From: an uncultured Muribaculaceae bacterium
GTDB taxonomy: Bacteria > Bacteroidota > Bacteroidia > Bacteroidales > Muribaculaceae
DNA: 56,876 nt
Reading direction: 5' to 3'
Assembly: GCA_905233845.1 (NCBI GenBank)
Contig: CAJOFH010000026.1
Coordinates: 1 to 56,876 of the forward strand
Shown in pieces: positions 53,973-56,876 of the stretch; position 1 is the stretch's first letter; each line of letters begins with the position of its first letter. A model generated the notes under the pieces. The model was given only the letters and a program-made list of their open reading frames with translations. It ran no database searches and was not told the origin of the DNA. Both the position numbers and the translations under genes were made by a program.

Positions 53973-54011
53973 AAAAGTGGCAACCTCAGAAATACATTTT
54001 GGTTGCCACTT
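53971..54011 (-). terminator. Terminator of the zinc-motif lipoprotein gene
   Basis: AAGTGGCAACC and GGTTGCCACTT form a perfect 11-bp stem; six T follow on the minus strand. It lies between convergent genes. Confidence 0.85.
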
Positions 54012-54034
54012 CACAAAATTAAAACACCCTTTTG

Positions 54035-54610
54035 TTATGGTTTGCAATCTTTACATGGTGTCCTTCCTGAACTCTGTGCTTTTGATACATCAACTGCAGT
54101 AACATCATGACCTTTAATGTGCCAACATGATGCACGATGATACCTCTTTCCGGAAGGTGTGATGTAAACTGTATAGCCCGAGGCCGCAGTTTGTGAATCT
54201 TCAAAACGGCTATATCCCGAAGTATATACTTTGCCTTTTGGTGTGTTTGCAGCATACAACGGTGCTGGTGTACTCACATTTTGCTTATATGAAATACGAG
54301 TGTCGGGGTTACATATGAGACAAGGTGTGCGTCCCATGTCTTCAGCATCCGAGACGGTAAGCTCAGTTATATCGTGTCCACTGATGCTACTACAAGTAGA
54401 TACATGATATCTGTTTCCCGAAGGAGTGACGTAAACCATCATTTCTGAGTCTTCATCCTCATCAATAATAGGTCTATCTACTCTCGCTGTTTCTTCAGAA
54501 TATTGATTTTCTGAAAAAAACGTGTCTCTAAACTCATCTTTCTTTTCCTCTGTAGAACATGAGGCAAATAAAGCTAAAACTAGAATTAATGGTAAAATAG
54601 AATTTTTCAT
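54035..54610 (-). CDS. Lipoprotein with two tandem YHxxxC...PCxxC zinc-type motifs
   Basis: A 191-residue lipoprotein (signal ending LFASC, Cys18). Two copies of a 42-residue module lie at 59-100 and 148-189: YVTPSGNRYHVSTC...GRTPCLIC and YITPSGKRYHRASC...GRTPCKDC. Each offers His and three Cys (69, 73, 97, 100 and 158, 162, 186, 189), a pattern like the metal-binding part of Ada and of some secreted nucleases. An acidic linker (49-56) precedes the first. The role is unknown; metal binding in the periplasm or at the surface is an inference. The start at 54610 gives the lipoprotein signal. Confidence 0.8.
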   Translation of the reverse strand: MKNSILPLILVLALFASCSTEEKKDEFRDTFFSENQYSEETARVDRPIIDEDEDSEMMVYVTPSGNRYHVSTCSSISGHDITELTVSDAEDMGRTPCLICNPDTRISYKQNVSTPAPLYAANTPKGKVYTSGYSRFEDSQTAASGYTVYITPSGKRYHRASCWHIKGHDVTAVDVSKAQSSGRTPCKDCKP

Positions 54611-54742
54611 AAAAAAGTGTTTTAATTTGTTTGACATTAAATTTGATTGACAATGCAAATTTAAGGTCTAATATCTCCAGCTGAGAACTTGCTGCAACGT
54701 TATAGTCGAAATAGTAATAAATGATAGTTTTTTTTCTGCAAT

Positions 54743-54773
54743 TTGCAGTTTTTGACCAAAAGTGTTATTTTTG
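54743..54773 (+). promoter_or_regulatory. Promoter for the TerB-like gene
   Basis: TTG at 54743-54745, a 20-nt spacer and TATTTTTG at 54766-54773, 16 nt before the ATG at 54790. A small CTGCAATTTGCAG hairpin overlaps the TTG. Confidence 0.65.
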
Positions 54774-54789
54774 TAAAAAATTCTTTATC

Positions 54790-55752
54790 ATGAACAAATC
54801 CCAGAAAACATCTTTTTGCCGCATTATCTCTGATTTGATAAAAGCAGATTCAGTGATTGACCGTCGTGAATTAAACATCTTTGAGAAAATAAAACACGAT
54901 TTTCACATTAGTGAGGACAACTTAAAAGACGCCAACTTTATTTCTTTTGCCGATGCTGTTGACAACTTACAGTCGCTTAGTAGAGAAGAGAAAGAACAGG
55001 TTATTTCGGCGGCTCAAGAGATTACGATAGCCGACGGAATGTGCAATAAAGACGAGGCTCTGCTTATGTTGGCCTTAGAGTATTGTCTTGAGAAAAAATC
55101 AAGAGCATCGATGATACAAGTTCTTCATCCAGGGTTAAAGATGGAGAATTCTCAGGTAATGTACTTGGAGAAATATTTTGATGCTAATATCAATTCTTTG
55201 ATTAAAGAGAATTATCACAAGATAGAAAACTCTATGCGACTTGCGGGGCTGAGTTTTATCTATATTCCAAGGATTACAGAAGTCTACAACGAAACTCCTG
55301 AAGGTTTGCTCAAAGACGTGATAAAATTCTTGTCTCCTGATTATGTTGACGAAGAATTTGACAAGATAGTTAATAAATTGAAAAAGATGTCGACTAGTGA
55401 GTTTTGTGAGGAGGAACTATGCAAAAAACTGCACATTGATGATGCTAATTTTCAAAAACCTGCTTTATTGATAAAAGTTAGCAAAACTATCACAGCCGAT
55501 AATACTTATGACAATTTCTTACGAATTGAATTGAAAAAGAACTTTGTTGACGAGATAGTTCAATTAAATTATCGCCTAACATCAATGTTGAATGCTGAAT
55601 ATTCCATAGTAAGGAATATCTTCCACACACAAGACCGTTTTGTCTATGATGGAATCTACAAAGAAGTGCTTGACTTGTGCCTACTTAGAGAAGCCGAAAG
55701 AAGCACCATTTTAATTGATCCTTACCACCAAAAAATAAGATTCCCCGAGTGA
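54790..55752 (+). CDS. TerB-like domain protein
   Basis: A 320-residue soluble protein. The first about 100 residues form a TerB-type helical domain: IISDLIKADSVIDRRELNIF, then a second half with AAQEITIADGMCNKDEALLML; the ADxxID/E repeats are the family's metal-binding acidic motifs. The rest is helical and unrecognised. TerB domains occur in tellurite/stress and phage-defence contexts. The start at 54790 follows the promoter; an in-frame upstream ATG at 54721 precedes the promoter and is rejected. A small gene follows after 46 bp. Confidence 0.75.
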   Translation: MNKSQKTSFCRIISDLIKADSVIDRRELNIFEKIKHDFHISEDNLKDANFISFADAVDNLQSLSREEKEQVISAAQEITIADGMCNKDEALLMLALEYCLEKKSRASMIQVLHPGLKMENSQVMYLEKYFDANINSLIKENYHKIENSMRLAGLSFIYIPRITEVYNETPEGLLKDVIKFLSPDYVDEEFDKIVNKLKKMSTSEFCEEELCKKLHIDDANFQKPALLIKVSKTITADNTYDNFLRIELKKNFVDEIVQLNYRLTSMLNAEYSIVRNIFHTQDRFVYDGIYKEVLDLCLLREAERSTILIDPYHQKIRFPE

Positions 55753-55798
55753 ACTGGAAGTTCCAAGGGCAGCAAGGGCGTTATATGTCTTATTATTA

Positions 55799-56152
55799 AT
55801 GGAATCAGCAAGAGGAGGTATAGACTTTTCTAATCCTATGGATTGGAGTGATGATTATAGAAAAAAAATCCAAGAAAAGTATAAACATATTTATAAAAAC
55901 TTCGGTGGAAATATTGATGAGACCCCTGATATTGAACTTTCATCAATAAGAAATCCAAGGGTGTCTAATATTAGGTCAGCAATATTTAATTTGGAAGACC
56001 AATTAATGAACACTGATGATTATCAAGTTCATCTGCGTCATGGTAAGTGTCGCATTTATATTGATCCTAGTCTAATCAATGTAATTTCTCAAGATGGCAA
56101 TAAGATTCCATTGAATCAATCCAAAGAATGGTCAAGAATCATGGAATTATAA
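55799..56152 (+). CDS. Small protein of unknown function behind the TerB-like gene
   Basis: A 117-residue protein with no signal or membrane segment and no domain I recognise. It contains DFSNPMDWSDDYRKKIQEKY, a polar middle and a C-terminal strand-rich part (HLRHGKCRIYIDPSLINVIS). The 46-bp spacing and shared strand suggest it is cotranscribed with the TerB-like gene. Base composition is lower in G+C than most of the window, like that gene. Confidence 0.65.
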   Translation: MESARGGIDFSNPMDWSDDYRKKIQEKYKHIYKNFGGNIDETPDIELSSIRNPRVSNIRSAIFNLEDQLMNTDDYQVHLRHGKCRIYIDPSLINVISQDGNKIPLNQSKEWSRIMEL

Positions 56153-56171
56153 TACGTCTTCATTATTGACA

Positions 56172-56804
56172 TTATCTAATGCTAATGCTTTTAAGAGTAT
56201 ATTTGGCATTGAAAAGATTTTGGTCTATAGCTTTTACAGTCCCTTTTAATTTGCCGGATTCACTGAACTGCCATAGGGTGTAGGTTCCTTTGCCTTTAAT
56301 GGTAGGCTCATCCTTGCCATAACGCCCAATCCACAAGTGATATCCATTAAATTCGGGGGCACAGTTTTTATTGTAAAAAGAATTAACTGAATATATCATT
56401 GGCGCTACGCCAAAATCATCCTTTACCAAATTGAGGAATAGCTGTAGACTATCTTGAAACTCACTTCGCGACCAATTGTCGCGTTCCTCCACATCTACAG
56501 CTGGAATAAGGTCAACATCGCTCTTTTTTACCGTTTGAGAGAAATTTCGAAACTGGTCTCTAACATTAGATGTGCTGCGCAGATAATGGTAGGCTCCAAC
56601 CTTGAGCCCTGCTTTGCGGGCTCCTTCCAGGTACTTTCTATAATTGGCATCTCTCCCAGTGCTGCCTTCTGTAGCTTTAATGTATACAAACTTAATGTCA
56701 GGATAATAGGCGGTTATTACATTCCAATCCACATTATTATTGTGATGTGAAACAACCACTCCATCACAATGCTGATATTTTTCCTGACTTCGGCTATGCG
56801 CCAC
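56172..56804 (-). CDS. GH25 lysozyme-like muramidase
   Basis: A 210-residue GH25 protein. The fold begins with DGVVVSHHNNNVDW (Asp14), continues with FVYIKATEGSTGRD and has the catalytic pair DVE (Asp104, Glu106) in IPAVDVEERDNW, then WIGRYGKDEPT and YTLWQFSESGKLKG. It would cut the glycan between MurNAc and GlcNAc. The start used is GTG at 56804; it leaves no signal peptide. The same frame continues upstream behind a TAG at 56811-56813 to the window edge, so the gene could also be longer and interrupted. Confidence 0.8.
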   Translation of the reverse strand: MAHSRSQEKYQHCDGVVVSHHNNNVDWNVITAYYPDIKFVYIKATEGSTGRDANYRKYLEGARKAGLKVGAYHYLRSTSNVRDQFRNFSQTVKKSDVDLIPAVDVEERDNWSRSEFQDSLQLFLNLVKDDFGVAPMIYSVNSFYNKNCAPEFNGYHLWIGRYGKDEPTIKGKGTYTLWQFSESGKLKGTVKAIDQNLFNAKYTLKSISIR

Positions 56805-56810
56805 CCAAAT

Positions 56811-56876
56811 CTATTTTTTGGTAATTTCATCATCGAAAAGTGGCATGATTGACCTGTGCCGGTCGGTCAGGGACAT
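56811..56876 (-). CDS. Possible 3' end of an upstream gene, or N-terminal part of the GH25 gene
   Basis: Twenty-one codons are open to the window edge and end RHRSIMPLFDDEITKK and TAG, 6 nt before the GTG of the GH25 gene and in the same frame. It may be the end of a neighbour in an operon, or the start of the GH25 gene cut by a stop codon. The window ends here, so neither can be decided. Confidence 0.25.
   Translation of the reverse strand: MSLTDRHRSIMPLFDDEITKK

Noticed and set aside
54721-54789. Longer start for the TerB-like protein
   Set aside because: The added residues would be encoded by the promoter itself, and TATTTTTG at 54766-54773 directly precedes the ATG at 54790.

Overview
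This window reads as a piece of a Bacteroidales chromosome, probably Muribaculaceae or a close relative of Prevotella. The evidence is the Bacteroidota-type promoters (TTG, 19-21 nt, TAnnTTTG), the dcw gene order, the short lipobox lipoproteins, the long MraY and FtsW, and a secreted protein with a C-terminal module typical of Prevotella/Muribaculaceae. The genus cannot be fixed from sequence alone.

Layout. 1-137: the end of a 5S rRNA gene and its terminator. 203-2306: a histidine kinase and an MBL-fold hydrolase. 2307-3191: non-coding, packed with repeats and one orphan promoter. 3192-11605: a complete type I-C CRISPR-Cas locus on the minus strand (cas3-cas5c-cas8c-cas7c-cas4-cas1-cas2, then leader and an array of 11 repeats and 10 spacers), flanked by inverted copies of a dispersed repeat. 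11766-14208: a small secreted protein, a SlyD-type isomerase and an AraC regulator. 14272-18382: envelope genes on the minus strand (CNNM/CBS protein, LptC, an outer-membrane barrel, a small membrane protein, a DivIC/FtsB protein). 18383-22391: repeats, a frameshifted secreted-protein gene, a TPR/HTH sensor-regulator and trmD. 22536-25011: a phosphoethanolamine-transferase-like enzyme, a single-domain LuxR-type regulator and tRNA-Asp.

25151-42009 is a long minus-strand division and cell-wall (dcw) cluster, in transcription order rsmH-ftsL-ftsI-murE-mraY-murD-ftsW-murG-murC-ftsQ-ftsA-ftsZ, with serS attached behind ftsZ. No mraZ lies upstream of rsmH and murF is absent. These genes make lipid II precursors and the divisome that polymerises them.

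42372-48323 carries a secreted DnaJ-type zinc-finger protein, a lipoprotein, topA, and a two-gene unit whose first gene fuses a von Willebrand A domain to a phage-like, macro-related domain. 48695-53972 holds metG, a Smubp2/DNA2-type helicase, a BASS-type transporter and a small protein. 54035-56876 ends with a zinc-motif lipoprotein, a TerB-like protein with an unknown partner, and a GH25 lysozyme-like gene.

The observations most worth following are the VWA fusion gene pair, the promoter-leader module shared by metG and an orphan site in the repeat region, and the repeats bracketing the CRISPR-Cas locus.
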